This document shows positions 53,857 to 63,072 of a stretch of DNA of 64,000 nucleotides, piece by piece; within the stretch, counting starts at the first letter, position 1; each line of letters starts with the position of its first letter. This DNA is from Symbiodinium natans (Eukaryota > Sar > Dinophyceae > Suessiales > Symbiodiniaceae), in contig CAJNDS010000285.1 of the NCBI GenBank assembly GCA_905221605.1, positions 1-64,000 of the forward strand, read 5' to 3'. The notes beneath the pieces were generated by a model. That model did no database searches. It worked only from the letters and a program-made list of their open reading frames with translations, and was not told where the DNA came from. Position numbers and translations under genes: made by a program.

Positions 53857-56004
53857 CACCCGGGGAAGATCTCGGTGAGAACCCGGGGAGATTCCACGTA
53901 GCACACTCATGCACACTCATGCACACGTGCTCGAGTGATTCGAAGGACAAGGCCTCCTTCTGGCTCTGCGATCTGGGGCTGGCCGTCGACTCGCAAAGCT
54001 GGACTGGGGAGGAGAAAGAAGCCTGTGGTGGTGGTGAAGCCTTGAAGCCATGTTTGAGCCTTCTCAGTCGCGTCTCAAAAGCATCTAAATTTTGCTTCGA
54101 AGGAGAACCTCTGGCGAGTGACAGACATAGGTTTGGAGCTTTTTGGACAGCTTTGAGTCTGTGGCACCAGCGCCTTCTGTGCTCTTCCAGTGCCGGCTTT
54201 CAGGCGGAGATTGCAGATACTGGCCGGCCTCCTGCTGGATGGTCCACTGCTCCCTGCCACAACAGCCACAGGTGACGCTTGGATGACCTGAGTATCTCCA
54301 GCCGAGGCTTCGGCGCCGACTACCTGGAACAGCGGTCAGCAGCCCAGGGACGAGAGTTTTTCGCGAATATGGCAGGCGACGATGGAGAACCGAAGGATTC
54401 ACCGAAGGATTCACCGAATGATTCACCGAAGGATTCACCGAAGGATTCAAGCCTCTCAAAAGCAAAGCTGGCTGACGGCCAGCGGACATGGAAGACCTCT
54501 CCATCAACGTGTAGCAAATGTACATGAAATAGAGCGTATACACACACACAGTTGTTTGTTTAGCTGTTTGTGTGTTTGTTTGTTTGTTGCTTGCTTGTTT
54601 GCTTCTTGCTTTGTTTGTTTGCTTGTTTGTGTGTTTGTGCGTTCGTGTTCTTTTTTTTGTTTTCTGCGTGCGTGCCTGCGGTTGTCTCGGGTCGCTTATC
54701 TGCCTCCGACCCCTCTGTATTGCTTGTCTTTGTGCGGCCTTCGATTTTGCCTGCTGTTTGTGTGGCTGCTGCAAGAGCGCTGGCGGGTGCAAGATCAGAA
54801 GGTGCTACTATCGCTCCAGAAGGGAGATCCGGGTAACCCTGTGACAGAACCGGGACAATCAAGAGCTCTTGCGGGTGAAGAATGCAGAGCCTGCTGGATG
54901 AGATGCATGCTGTGCCTTCCCACAAGCTGAGGCCAAACTTCTGCAGACAGTACAAGAGCAGGCTTCCGGGGTGTATACAGAACTGTCGGTGATGGCTTTT
55001 GATCGACGCTCGTGTGCCGGGGCAGGCTTGATATCCACGCGCTCGGCATCACAGCCATAGAAGTTCTGTGCTGGAACCTCTGGGCCAGCTATTGTGGTTG
55101 CCTGGGGGTTGTGCAGGTGTGTAAGGAAGGTGTCTCCCACAAGTCAAATATCACAATTTGGAAAACTGACCCTTCGACGCCTCTTTACGCATTTGAGGCA
55201 CCAAAGCCTTGGCGCTTCGAACAGCTGGAGCTTCTGCTGGCTCTGGCCTCAGTGAGGGTATAGGGTTGAGGGGTGTTAAGAGTTGAGTTAGCGTGATCCA
55301 TTTCCATGCTTCAAGAGCGTCAGAGTGATTGGTCCTTTCAACTGAAGACTCCCCTGCAAGGTGTTCAGATTGTTTCTGGTTTAGAGCCAGGTCCACCAAC
55401 CACAAACGCAACTGTTCCCGCAGATGAACAGACAAAAATGAAGGTAGCGCGACGCCCCGAAGCTTGAATGCTTGATTGAAAAACCGTACGTAGAGTAGTG
55501 TTAGCTAGTCTGCTGCTGAGGAGTCTTCTTCCTTGACCTTGCAACACATCCCCAACTTCCATGCTCATCCCGTGCATGGTGCGAGAGGGTGGAGTTTTTG
55601 CTCTAGGTTTGAGCTTTGTGGCAATGTTCTGAGGCGAGATCCCCAGCTGCTGGTCCAGTCTCTTGGATGCGTGGAAGAGCCCCGGCTGCAAGTGAGTTCA
55701 GCGTTCTGCATGCTGCAGCAGAGGAAACCCCAAGAAACCCAAATTGGGGGTTTCCGAAAATAGTGGTACCCTTTATGGAGGTCCCTTGATTTAAGGGGAT
55801 TCTCTTCTACTTGGGGTAGAAAAGGGGGTTGCGTGCCCTCGCCTCCTCAGGCAGTATCACGAGACGGTGAGCGACTGGTGGCAGGCAATTTCGGCATTGG
55901 AACTTTTAGGCGTCGGCGTCGTGCCCAGCAGCGGCCAGGCAATCTACACTGTCTTCAGTGCGGGTGGCGACTTCCGTCCAGTGCATGATTCTCTGCAGCA
56001 TTGA
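53259..56004 (+). CDS. Protein kinase-like gene, at least nine short exons
   Basis: Exon 53259-53297 reads APLAWHRDVNSHN, the HRD...N catalytic loop. 53375 onward continues in phase with VLICNESSED. 53946-54027 reads DKASFWLCDLGLAVDSQSW, the metal-binding loop with DLG instead of DFG. It joins 54204-54271 (GGDCRYWPASCWMVHCSLPQ), the activation/P+1 region. 54888-54961 (SLLDEMHAVPSHKLRPNFCR then QYKSR) joins by a GC-AG intron to 55026 (LDIHALGITAIEVLCWNLWA), subdomain IX. 55607-55691 (FELCGNVLRRDPQLLVQSLG) and 55855-55884 plus 55939-56004 (YHETVSDWWQ / AIYTVFSAGGDFRPVHDSLQ) complete the C-lobe to a TGA. The N-lobe (Gly-rich loop, Lys) is not found. Joins between 54271 and 54888 and between about 55090 and 55607 are open. 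Confidence 0.6.
53513..53550. repeat. (GA)n microsatellite
   Basis: Pure GA run inside a kinase intron; a second one lies at about 53826-53856. Confidence 0.95.
53714..53827. repeat. Tandem duplication, 61-bp period
   Basis: GGCCAGCGTGGCCGGGG through CTGGGCAGAAGAAG occurs at 53714-53766 and again at 53775-53827, identical by eye. It lies within a kinase intron. Confidence 0.93.
54391..54450. repeat. 12-bp tandem repeat (GAAGGATTCACC)n
   Basis: Five units with one A-to-T change. In frame it encodes KDSP repeats. It lies between kinase exons. Confidence 0.93.
54546..54660. repeat. TTTG/TTGC-rich simple sequence
   Basis: GTTTGTTTG and GCTTGTTTG motifs, similar to the tail at 3152-3200. It gives C/L/F-rich frames. 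Confidence 0.9.
55746..55830. mobile_element. Introner-like element, copy C (inverted, right end decayed)
   Basis: Begins GGGGGTTTCCGAAAATAG, the reverse complement of the right terminus of copies A and D. It contains AAGGGGATTCTCTTCTAC, the reversed core. The far terminus is degraded. It lies wholly within the kinase intron 55692-55854, between GTGAGT and CAGGCAG. Confidence 0.7.
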
Positions 56005-56112
56005 GCTTCACCATCATCGACGGCTTTCATGACTTGCTCCACTCCATCTCGCTTGCATGCATTACAGTGACATGACATTGCGAAGCCCATCACGAGGCTT
56101 GGCTGGTGGAGA

Positions 56113-56551
56113 TTGCCGCGTGCCGTCCTAACTGTTTTAGCTCAGACTGAGTTTGTCTTCAAAAGTGGCACACCGCTGTCGTCCAGGCCTGACAAGGTCG
56201 TTTCCCTTGTCGGAAATATGCGACAAGCCTTGAAAGACTGCGCCGCTTGTATGCACACATGGGGTTTGTGCACAGGAGAAGTGCGAGGTCCAGTCGGACT
56301 CGGGGCTGCAAGTTTTTCCGACTCTCAGAAACCAACTCTGGTCTCCAATGATTGTTACTCAGCATTTGGTGTTTTCCACAGCAGCTGGGTGTTCGAAGCC
56401 ATATGGTTTCGGAAGCATGGTTCGAAGTGGTCATGGATCGAGTCAGTCATGCTTCGACAAAGCGTTGGTTTCCGAGTCCTGCTTTGCAAATCAGGGAGCG
56501 ACCCAGGTTTCAGGGCCAGCTTGCTGGTTCAACGCTACGAAAGAATCAAAT
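56113..56551 (+). CDS. Open frame upstream of element D, function unknown
   Basis: The frame is open from 56113 into the inverted-repeat element. It begins after TTTTAG with QTEFVFKSGTPLSSRPDKVV then SLVGNMRQALKDCAACMHTW. Later parts (SDPGFRASLLVQRYERIK) may be another exon. It could be the 5' part of the gene with exons at 56679 and 57229. Confidence 0.3.
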
Positions 56552-56654
56552 GGGGGTTTACGAAAATAGGGGACCCTGAACATAAACCCCCAAATGGTAG
56601 GATTCCTTTGTAATAAGGACCTCAATAAGGTACCCCCTAAATTCGGAAACCCCC
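56552..56654. mobile_element. Introner-like inverted-repeat element, copy D
   Basis: This 103-bp element has termini GGGGGTTTACGAAAAT and ATTCGGAAACCCCC and the core CCCCAAATGGTAGGATTCC. AAA lies just outside each end (AAAT on the left, AAAC on the right), a weak target-duplication candidate. It lies just upstream of the exon at 56679. Confidence 0.8.
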
Positions 56655-56678
56655 AAACGTGCTGCTTCGGGTGCCCAG

Positions 56679-57293
56679 GCAGACTGCAGCGACGAGGCTG
56701 TCGCGCAGCTCCTCCACGCCGTGGCTGCCGCAACGGACGAGGCGAACCTTATTTGGGGGGTCCTTATTTGAAGGGGATCCTACTATTTGGGGGGTTTATT
56801 TTGTTAAGGGTCCTTGTAGCCTCAAAACCACCCAAAAACCCCCAAAATCTCCAAAGCCTTCAGAATTAACCCTAAACCCTAAACCGTAAACCCTAAACCC
56901 TAAGCCCTAAACCCTGAACCCTGAGCCCTAGACCCTAGACCCTAGACCCTAGACCCTAGACCCTAGACCCTAGACCCTAGACCCTAGACCCTAGACCCTA
57001 GACCCTAAACCCTAAACCCTAAACCCTAAACCCTAAACCCTAAACCCTAAACCCTAAACCCTAAACCCTAAACCCTAAACCCTAAACCCTAAACCCTAAA
57101 CTCACTAAACCCTAAACCCTAAAACCCTAAACCCTAAACCCTAAACCCAAACCCTCAAACCCTAAACCCTAAACCCTAACCCTAACCCTAAACCCTAAAC
57201 CCTAACCCTCCGACCTGGATTCGGACAGGACTCCCAGCTCGAGCTTCTGGACATCTGCAAGATGGCCTCTTGCCCCCGCCAGATCACTTTTTG
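56679..57293 (+). CDS. Two phase-matched exons separated by repeats, function unknown
   Basis: Exon 56679-56741 follows GCCCAG and is exactly 21 codons (ADCSDEAVAQLLHAVAAATD then E), ending at a GC donor. Exon 57229-57293 follows GGACAG and reads DSQLELLDICKMASCPRQIT then FW, ending at GTGGGG. Both junctions are phase 0. The 487-base intron contains an inverted-repeat element fragment and a 340-bp telomere-like array. The helix-rich sequence is not assigned to a family. Confidence 0.45.
56746..56812. mobile_element. Introner-like element, copy E (inverted, both ends lost)
   Basis: Contains CCTTATTTGAAGGGGATCC and TACTATTTGGGGGGTTTATT, matching the reverse complement of the inner part of copy D, without terminal repeats. 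Confidence 0.65.
56869..57208. repeat. Telomere-like array with a CCCTAGA block
   Basis: CCCTAAA units with an uninterrupted block of CCCTAGA units at about 56927-57004, then canonical units and a few CCCTAA interruptions. It ends 20 bases before the exon at 57229. Confidence 0.97.
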
Positions 57294-57331
57294 GTGGGGG
57301 GGGGGGGGGGATGAACATTGGGGGTATTTTT

Positions 57332-57530
57332 AAAAGGGGAGTCCCTTTAAGGGGAATTCTTTTCTATTTGGGGAGAATTTTTTAAAAGACCTTTTTGGGG
57401 AGTTCCTTCAAGGGAATTCTTTTCTATTTGGGATTTTTTGTTTTAAAAACCCTTTTTGGGTAGTCCCTTTAAGGGAATTCTTTTTTTATTTGGGGTATAA
57501 TAAAAGGGGGACCCCCTCTTTTGGGAAATG
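57332..57530. repeat. Tandem array derived from the introner-like core
   Basis: Three units of about 51-61 bases starting at 57332, 57383 and 57444, plus a partial end from 57502. Each contains CCCTTTAAGGGAATTCTTTT then CTATTTGGG, which matches the core of copy C. A poly-G run (57295-57310) precedes it. Confidence 0.8.
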
Positions 57531-58059
57531 CCCACTTGCTTTGTTGTAGTAACAGCACCGCGAAGTCCCGGGCGCCGTCGCGACGGACTCGCTGGTTCCC
57601 TTAGGGTACTGATCATAAGGGGTATAAGGGCCCTAAAGAAGGGTTGTGACCATAGTTTCCTTACTTATAACCCTTCTTATAAGTACCCAAGTGAACCTCC
57701 GGTTTATGGTCCATATAGCGGGATTTTGAGAAGTTTTCCCCTTTCATGAACCGAGGCCGGGGAAGAGATTGAACGCCTCGGCCCCGGATGCCAGCCGAAT
57801 TGGTGTTGTTTTATTGGCCCTATGAATGCATTTGAGTATTATGAATATTCTTCATATCATGAATATTGTTAGTATTGTTAACTTTAGTCATGTTCTTGTC
57901 ATTGTTATTGGTGGAAGCCGTCTTCCTGTTTATACTCTTTGGCTTGTTTCAGAATTTGGCTTCTTCCTTTCCCATTCTGAGGTCCTGTCGCGTCGGCGGG
58001 TCAGGCCCCAATGACGGAGGCCGGCTAAACTTCTACAGCTGAATCACATAACATTGCAA
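57531..58059. other. No supported gene
   Basis: Contains palindrome-like sequence (57600-57740: CTTATAACCC, TTCTTATAAG) and an AT-rich ATGAATATT stretch near 57838-57890. No coding-like frame. Confidence 0.5.
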
Positions 58060-58100
58060 GGGTTTTAGGGTTTTAGGGTTTAGGGTTTAGGGTTTAGGGT
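58060..58100. repeat. Short telomere-like array
   Basis: GGGTTTTAGGG passing into TTTAGGG units. A two-unit remnant also occurs at about 58789-58805. Confidence 0.93.
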
Positions 58101-58589
58101 GATGGTGGGGAGGCAAAGCAAGACCCTTCGTCGACCGCAGCAGCAGATGTTGCGGCTGGCACGCAGGACGCAGTTGCACTTCAAGGCAGCTGCGCGAGAG
58201 AGACCGTAACACAGCTGCAAAACTGTTCAGGACTCGGCTACAGCTCAAGAAGAGAGTCGTGGCAAAGTGGCCAGGCTCACTTGTGAAGTAGCTCAGGGTT
58301 TAAAACGGCTGAGTGTTCTCAGACTCAGCAACACTTGAAGTGCAGGCCCGAGCAGTGTGTGCTACTCAGTTGTGGGCTTGCGGAGCTACGAGGAGTGGTC
58401 TAGTATAGTTGTCTGGGCTGACTGGACCTATAGTTTCACGCAGTTCGGGCTTGGCATCCCTGACATTGCGCCGAGGTGCAATCAACGGGAGCAAAAGCAC
58501 AAAAGCGCTGCGGGTTAAGCTGGAGGACGGCCAGCAAGCACTTTCCGGCAAGCGTTTTCCGGAAAGACCCACGGTAGCTGTTCTCTTCA

Positions 58590-58793
58590 GTGTTGCAAGT
58601 GGCCTCCTCCAGGAGGAGCATGCCAGGCAGGCTGCACAAAGCTGTCGTGGTCTTCAGAGTCGCAAGAAGCTGCCAAGAAGCTGCAGCAAGCGGTAACAAA
58701 CAGAATAATGAAGCTTGGAGGCTGAGTGGCGACCTGCAGAAGTTGCAGTTGCACAGGCGGCATTTCCCGTGTGCCCTGTGTGCTCTGGTTTAG
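58590..58793 (+). CDS. Candidate coding frame, function unknown
   Basis: The part from about 58650 reads FRVARSCQEAAASGNKQNNE then WRLSGDLQKLQLHRRHF. An overlapping frame (LLQEEHARQAAQSCRGLQSR) is similar in quality, so the frame is undecided. Confidence 0.23.
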   Translation: MLQVASSRRSMPGRLHKAVVVFRVARSCQEAAASGNKQNNEAWRLSGDLQKLQLHRRHFPCALCALV

Positions 58794-59156
58794 GGTTTAG
58801 GGTTTCCCCACCCCCCTGAACGAAATTGAGCCAAGCTTCAACAAGCCGTGTGCAGGCAACGTGTGCTTCTAGCGAGGAGCATGCTAAGCCAGCTGCCCTG
58901 AGGGCCTGAAAGGGGTCCATTTCTGCAGTAGCTCTCCTCTGGTCACTTCGTTTTCCTCGCGGTACATTGAACTTCGGTTTGAGAATTCGCTTAGCCTGGG
59001 CTGACGTTACGAAGAGCGACAGCCTCGTATAGGAGTTTGGCCGCCGGTACATGTGTTCCCTGCGTGCCAATGCCGTGCGGAGCAACATGAACAAGCCCCT
59101 TTCCATGTTCATTGTCCTAATGCCTCTTCTTTCACCACAGCAGAGTAATCTCCTGA

Positions 59157-59390
59157 ATGGGCTTGTTCCTGGAACCACCCACCATGTCCACCACAGCACG
59201 TCCACCGCCAGAGCCTGAGTATGCTGGCGAGCAGGGTTCATTGCTACGGGCCAGACACGAGGTTCACTGGATTCGGGTGAGGTGGGTGACGCAGGAGCGG
59301 TGTTTTGGGTGTGCAGTGCGATGTGGGCGGTTCTCTGAAATCTGGTCCCTGTTGGAGGGTTCGGATTATACAACAGAGCCTCAGACTTAG
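59157..59390 (+). CDS. Candidate first exon and continuation, function unknown
   Basis: The ATG at 59184 (CCACCATGTCC context) opens MSTTARPPPEPEYAGEQGSL then LRARHEVHWIR, meeting GTGAGG at 59277 in phase 0. Without splicing the frame runs on to a TAG at 59388. A downstream stretch (about 59390-59565) reads LMFVYPKSDRRFGEMLWLRG then LAELRAMSRTLTQRR and may be the next exon. The minus strand over the whole region is one long open frame, which I regard as a shadow. Confidence 0.42.
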   Translation: MGLFLEPPTMSTTARPPPEPEYAGEQGSLLRARHEVHWIRVRWVTQERCFGCAVRCGRFSEIWSLLEGSDYTTEPQT

Positions 59391-59725
59391 GGGGCTCATG
59401 TTCGTGTACCCGAAGAGCGACCGTCGTTTTGGAGAGATGCTCTGGCTTCGAGGGCTCGCTGAGCTCCGAGCGATGTCGCGCACTCTGACCCAAAGGCGGT
59501 GCCGACTGCGGCTGACCGCAGCGAAATGCTCCTCTTGCCTGAGAAAGAAGTGCAGCCATGTTTAAGTGCATGTCTCCACCACAGCGCCTGTATATCTTTT
59601 TGGAAGTCTGGCCGAGTCTTGCCCTCAATATCCCTGAATCAACTTTAAGCAGAATGAACGAGTGGCCCTGAAATGGTTGCTTAGCCAATCGTCGTTTGTG
59701 ATACTCAAGGCTCTTAGCACCGGAC

Positions 59726-59893
59726 ATGTTCAATTCGAGTTGGATTTGTTTGCGTGTCCGGTGCTTGAAACAGTACATCCTGGAAACTGATAGAGCCGAG
59801 TATGCTGTTGCGCGCCAGTCGCTGCGGGCTCTGCATGGTAGAGAAATACTCATCGACACCTTTCAGAGCCATTACACGGCTCCAGGACTCTAA
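59726..59893 (+). CDS. Short frame or terminal exon, function unknown
   Basis: A 55-codon frame from ATG to TAA. The second half reads YILETDRAEYAVARQSLRAL then HGREILIDTFQSHYTAPGL. It is protein-like, with an alternating pattern reminiscent of a small alpha/beta domain, but I assign none. It may be a last exon entered through an upstream acceptor. Confidence 0.4.
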   Translation: MFNSSWICLRVRCLKQYILETDRAEYAVARQSLRALHGREILIDTFQSHYTAPGL

Positions 59894-59942
59894 ACGCAAG
59901 GCTTCTTCGTAGGTCCAGGGTTTCTAGGATTGGCATAAAAGG

Positions 59943-60254
59943 GTGTGTGCTGCCTGTGCGTGTAGAGCTTTAAGAGACATGCGGATGACTCTTGACCTCC
60001 TGCTGAAGCTGATGGACGAGGCCGGGGCTCATGAAGCGCTCATCACAACTTGTAGCCTCAAGCGCCCTCTGATGCAAGAAAGCGCTTTAAAGCAACAGTT
60101 GTTGCTCCTACCTCTCTCACATGACGCCCTGGCAGTCCATCATCGAGTACACAAGCGCACCTCGACTTCAGACAAGTTGCACCTAGTGCATTCTGGAGAT
60201 GGTTATAGATTCGATTGCTTGGTGGTCTCTTTTAGTAGGGTTTCTGTTTTGTAG
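59943..60254 (+). CDS. Candidate exon, function unknown
   Basis: After GCGTGTAG the frame reads ALRDMRMTLDLLLKLMDEAG, then AHEALITTCSLKRPLMQESA and DALAVHHRVHKRTSTSDKLH. It is helical and Leu-rich. The 3' boundary is likely a GT near 60184-60225 rather than the stop at 60252. Confidence 0.42.
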   Translation: MCAACACRALRDMRMTLDLLLKLMDEAGAHEALITTCSLKRPLMQESALKQQLLLLPLSHDALAVHHRVHKRTSTSDKLHLVHSGDGYRFDCLVVSFSRVSVL

Positions 60255-60351
60255 GGGGTTCTTATTAGGGTATCTAGGGGCCATAGTAAGGCATAAGGGG
60301 AACAGATGAAGAGGCCACCGGCCTGTATAAGCTATAGACTTCTGAACTCAG

Positions 60352-60675
60352 GCATCCTTCCAGGAGGAGCTGCACACCCTCTGGGCCAAAGCTGCGAGCG
60401 CCACCGCACAGCAGGCATGCTGGCATGCGTCAAGTTTGTCGTGTCTGGCGAGCCCTGGGCCAGGAAGCAAGGCAGGAGCTGCTCTTGAAGCATCTGTGCC
60501 GTGGCTGGAAAATGAGCCGATGATTGAACCGCAATGGTTGAAACATGTTGGAACATACTTGCGTAGAACGGGGCTTGCAGAAGCTTGGTCTCCGTCTGTT
60601 TGCTTTGTGTACTGTGTGGATCATGCAAGGTGCCCAATCGTGACAAGGCGATCTCCAAGCCAGTCAAGCCATTGA
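60352..60675 (+). CDS. Candidate terminal exon, function unknown
   Basis: Starts after AACTCAG and is open for 107 codons to a TGA. It reads ASFQEELHTLWAKAASATAQ, then ALEASVPWLENEPMIEPQWL, KHVGTYLRRTGLAEAWSPSV and CFVYCVDHARCPIVTRR. It extends 28 codons upstream of any ATG, as expected for a spliced exon. It may belong with the exon at 59943. No family is recognised. Confidence 0.45.
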   Translation, partial: ASFQEELHTLWAKAASATAQQACWHASSLSCLASPGPGSKAGAALEASVPWLENEPMIEPQWLKHVGTYLRRTGLAEAWSPSVCFVYCVDHARCPIVTRRSPSQSSH

Positions 60676-60695
60676 TGTGGGGGGGGGGGGGGGGT

Positions 60696-60771
60696 AAACC
60701 CTCAACCCTATACCCTATACCCTAAACCGGCCCCAAACCCCAGACCATAAACTCTTAAACCCTGAACCAAA
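60696..60771. repeat. Degenerate telomere-like array
   Basis: CCCTAAA-related units with many substitutions (CCCTATA, CCCCAAA, CTCTTAAA), preceded by a poly-G run at 60678-60693. Confidence 0.85.
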
Positions 60772-60960
60772 GGTTAAGTCGACTCCTTGTCGTATGTTGA
60801 GTTGGACGACGCATACTAGGGTGGCACACAGGGGCTCTGAGCGCGAGTAGTTGCATTAGGTTGGTAGTCTGGTGAGCTTGGTGATGCAAAAGGGTGGAAT
60901 CCCGTGACTTTGATAAGACTCTGCTATGTCTAAATCGCGTTCAGGTCGAAGCACCGAGGA

Positions 60961-61242
60961 TCAGAGATTGTGCTTTGCATGCAATTTTGTTTTGGAGCCA
61001 TTCTCGCCGGCTTCTGGCTGGCATAGGTGGCGAATGGCATTGAAGCCGCTTTCATTTATGGGCGAATTCTGCGCGTGGTGTGTTTGTTCCGCTGAGCTTG
61101 TATTCTGTTTTAGTTGAATGCGTTTGGACGATGCTGTTCGCATCGTCGCATTTCTCCCCAAAGAGTCACAATTTTCCTTTGAGAACGTTAGCTCCTCCTG
61201 CAATGCGCCCATGCTGGATTTGCATGTGAAAAAAAGCATCAC
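60961..61242 (-). CDS. Candidate minus-strand frame, strand uncertain
   Basis: Reads MMLFFTCKSSMGALQEELTF, then SKENCDSLGRNATMRTASSK and SPINESGFNAIRHLCQPEAG. The hydrophilic composition is plausible, but no splice site or motif decides against the plus-strand frame at 60926-61117. Confidence 0.22.
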   Translation of the reverse strand: MMLFFTCKSSMGALQEELTFSKENCDSLGRNATMRTASSKRIQLKQNTSSAEQTHHAQNSPINESGFNAIRHLCQPEAGENGSKTKLHAKHNL

Positions 61243-61425
61243 TGAGCTTTCAACCTGATCTCTGCCTCCATCCTACGGTCCATCCCCCCCTGTCTTACTA
61301 CCACCCTTGCAAGCCATAAGTTGCAGCAATTCGACAGGTATGGCTTCGAAGCTTCTTGGGAGGGCGCAGTTTGGCAGCAAGAGTTCAGCAAGTGGGTGGT
61401 TTGGACAAGATCGTTGCTGAGTTCT

Positions 61426-61830
61426 CTAAACCCTAAACCCGAAACCTGAAACCCGAAACCCGAAAACCTAAACCCTAAACCCTAAACCCTAAACCCTAAA
61501 CCCTAAACCCTAAACCCTAAACCCTAAACCCTAAACCCTAAACCCTAAACCCTAAAAACCCTAAACCCTAAACCCTAAACCCTAAAACCCTAAACCCTAA
61601 ACCCTAACCCTAAACCCTAAACCCTAAACCCTAAACCCTAAACCCTAAACCCTAAACCCTAAACCCTAAACCCTAACCCTAAACCCTAAACCCTAAACCC
61701 TAAACCCTAAACCCTAAACCCTAAACCCTAACCCTAAACCCTAAACCCTAAACCCTAAACCCTAAACCCTAAACCCTAAACCCTAAACCCTAAACCCTAA
61801 ACCCTAAACCCTAAACCCTAAACCCTAAAC
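61426..61830. repeat. 400-bp telomere-like array (CCCTAAA)n
   Basis: The longest telomere-like array in the window. It is nearly perfect CCCTAAA with occasional CCCTAA, CCCTAAAA and CCCGAAA units and runs directly into coding-like sequence at 61832. Confidence 0.97.
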
Positions 61831-61831
61831 C

Positions 61832-62811
61832 GAACCTGGCCTGCCTTGCCGAGGTTGTGCAGAGCCAGCTCAGTGCAGGTCCTTGGGCTACGGACGCGGA
61901 GGTCACCGCAGCTCGGCGGCAAAAGACAGCCGCGACCGGTGCGCACTGCCCCCCCACCGAAGGCCAAGTACATGCTCCAGAAGTGGCTTCTCGACCCGAG
62001 GCTGCAGGAGCCTCTCCTCCCACCCGAACCCGCACGAAAAAGTCGCAAACCTGACTCTTCCCTCTCTAAGATGTCCTAAGACCACCCAAAACTCGAAACC
62101 TCTAAACCTCTAAACCTCTAGACCTCTAAACCTCTAAACCCCTAAACCTCTAAACCCCTAAACCCCTAAACCCTAAGACCTCCGAAAAAGAGAGCGGAGA
62201 GGCGAGGAGGATCCCGGGGATGAAGGAGGGGCTGGAGATGTACCTGGCCATCCGGGAGCTCTGCCAGGAGCCCTTTCAGAGGCTTGTGGCTCTTGCCCCC
62301 GGATTGACAGGGGGAAGTGCTTCCGGGGGGGGGTTCCATGGGTTTTGGGGCTTTTTGGGGTTTTTTAGGGTTTTTTAGGGTTTTGGGGTTTTAGGGTTTT
62401 AGGGTTTTAGGGTTTTAGGGTTTTAGGGTTTTAGGGTTTTAGGGTTTTAGGGTTTTAGGGTTCCCCCAGGAGATTGAGGCAAGGAGCGGCAGACCTTCCT
62501 TGGCGGCTCCGCTGTGCAGCGTGCGGCAAGCTATCGCGGCCTCGCAGCTGCAGCAGGTACCGGAGTGCCAAAACGTGTTGGGCGTAAGGCATGAGGCCCC
62601 GCTCAAGTCCAGCATGCATACAAGCAATATCTTACTTGATTGTCCTGTTGAGTTTTGGCTCCAATCCAAGCTAGTGTAAGGCTACTATGGCTGCTTCTGT
62701 GGGGAGTGTGAACCATTGGAAGAAGCGCCCCAGCAGACCACAGCGAGCATCATCACGAAAGCTAGCTCCGTGGAGCTTGCGAGAGTTGTCGTTTACAACC
62801 TTTCTCTCTAG
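61832..62811 (+). CDS. Candidate multi-exon gene with telomere-repeat introns, function unknown
   Basis: Four exon-like pieces. 61832 to about 62053 reads NLACLAEVVQSQLSAGPWAT then DAEVTAARRQKTAATGAHCP. 62178 to about 62300 follows CCTAAG and reads TSEKESGEARRIPGMKEGLE then MYLAIRELCQEPFQRLVAL, with a GC donor at 62298. 62470-62556 follows CCCCAG and is exactly 29 codons (EIEARSGRPSLAAPLCSVRQ then AIAASQLQQ) to GTACCG, or extends to GTAAGG. 62707-62811 reads CEPLEEAPQQTTASIITKAS then SVELARVVVYNLSL and TAG. The second, third and fourth can be joined in phase 0. The introns 62054-62177 and 62298-62469 are largely CCTCTAAA and TTTTAGGG repeats. Helical, Ala/Glu-rich; no family is recognised. 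Confidence 0.45.
62095..62177. repeat. Telomere-like variant array (CCTCTAAA)n
   Basis: Eight-base CCTCTAAA units changing to CCCCTAAA and CCCTAAG, ending in the AAG acceptor of the exon at 62178. Confidence 0.92.
62340..62462. repeat. Telomere-like variant array (TTTTAGGG)n
   Basis: Eight-base TTTTAGGG units, opposite orientation to 62095-62177, ending seven bases before the exon at 62470. The two arrays are in inverted orientation about the exon at 62178. Confidence 0.94.
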
Positions 62812-63072
62812 TGTTCAGTTGGGTCAACAAGCGACCCCGACCCTTAGATGGTATGAAAATCAATACGTTCAAGGGCTGCGAGGGGGGGGGGAGCCCCAGC
62901 CGATTGAGGGATTGAGGCCCCTTTGCAGGCTTCTTCATCGTTGCATCAAATCAGAGGGCCACCAGCTCGTGTCAAACCAGAACCAAGTCGAAGCATGGAT
63001 CTCACAAAAGACCTGTCAGCTTTCATTCTAAACTGAAGCAAGCCTAGACACCCTAAGTCCTAGACCCCAAGC

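Noticed and set aside
58654-59859. 401-codon minus-strand frame as a gene
   Set aside because: Composition is uneven, no domain is visible, it reads through a telomere-repeat remnant, and better plus-strand exons lie beneath it.
62649-62665. GTTTTGGCTCCAA as a dinoflagellate spliced-leader relic
   Set aside because: Only the TTTTGGCTC core matches the leader; the preceding CCGTAGCCA and the following AAG are absent.
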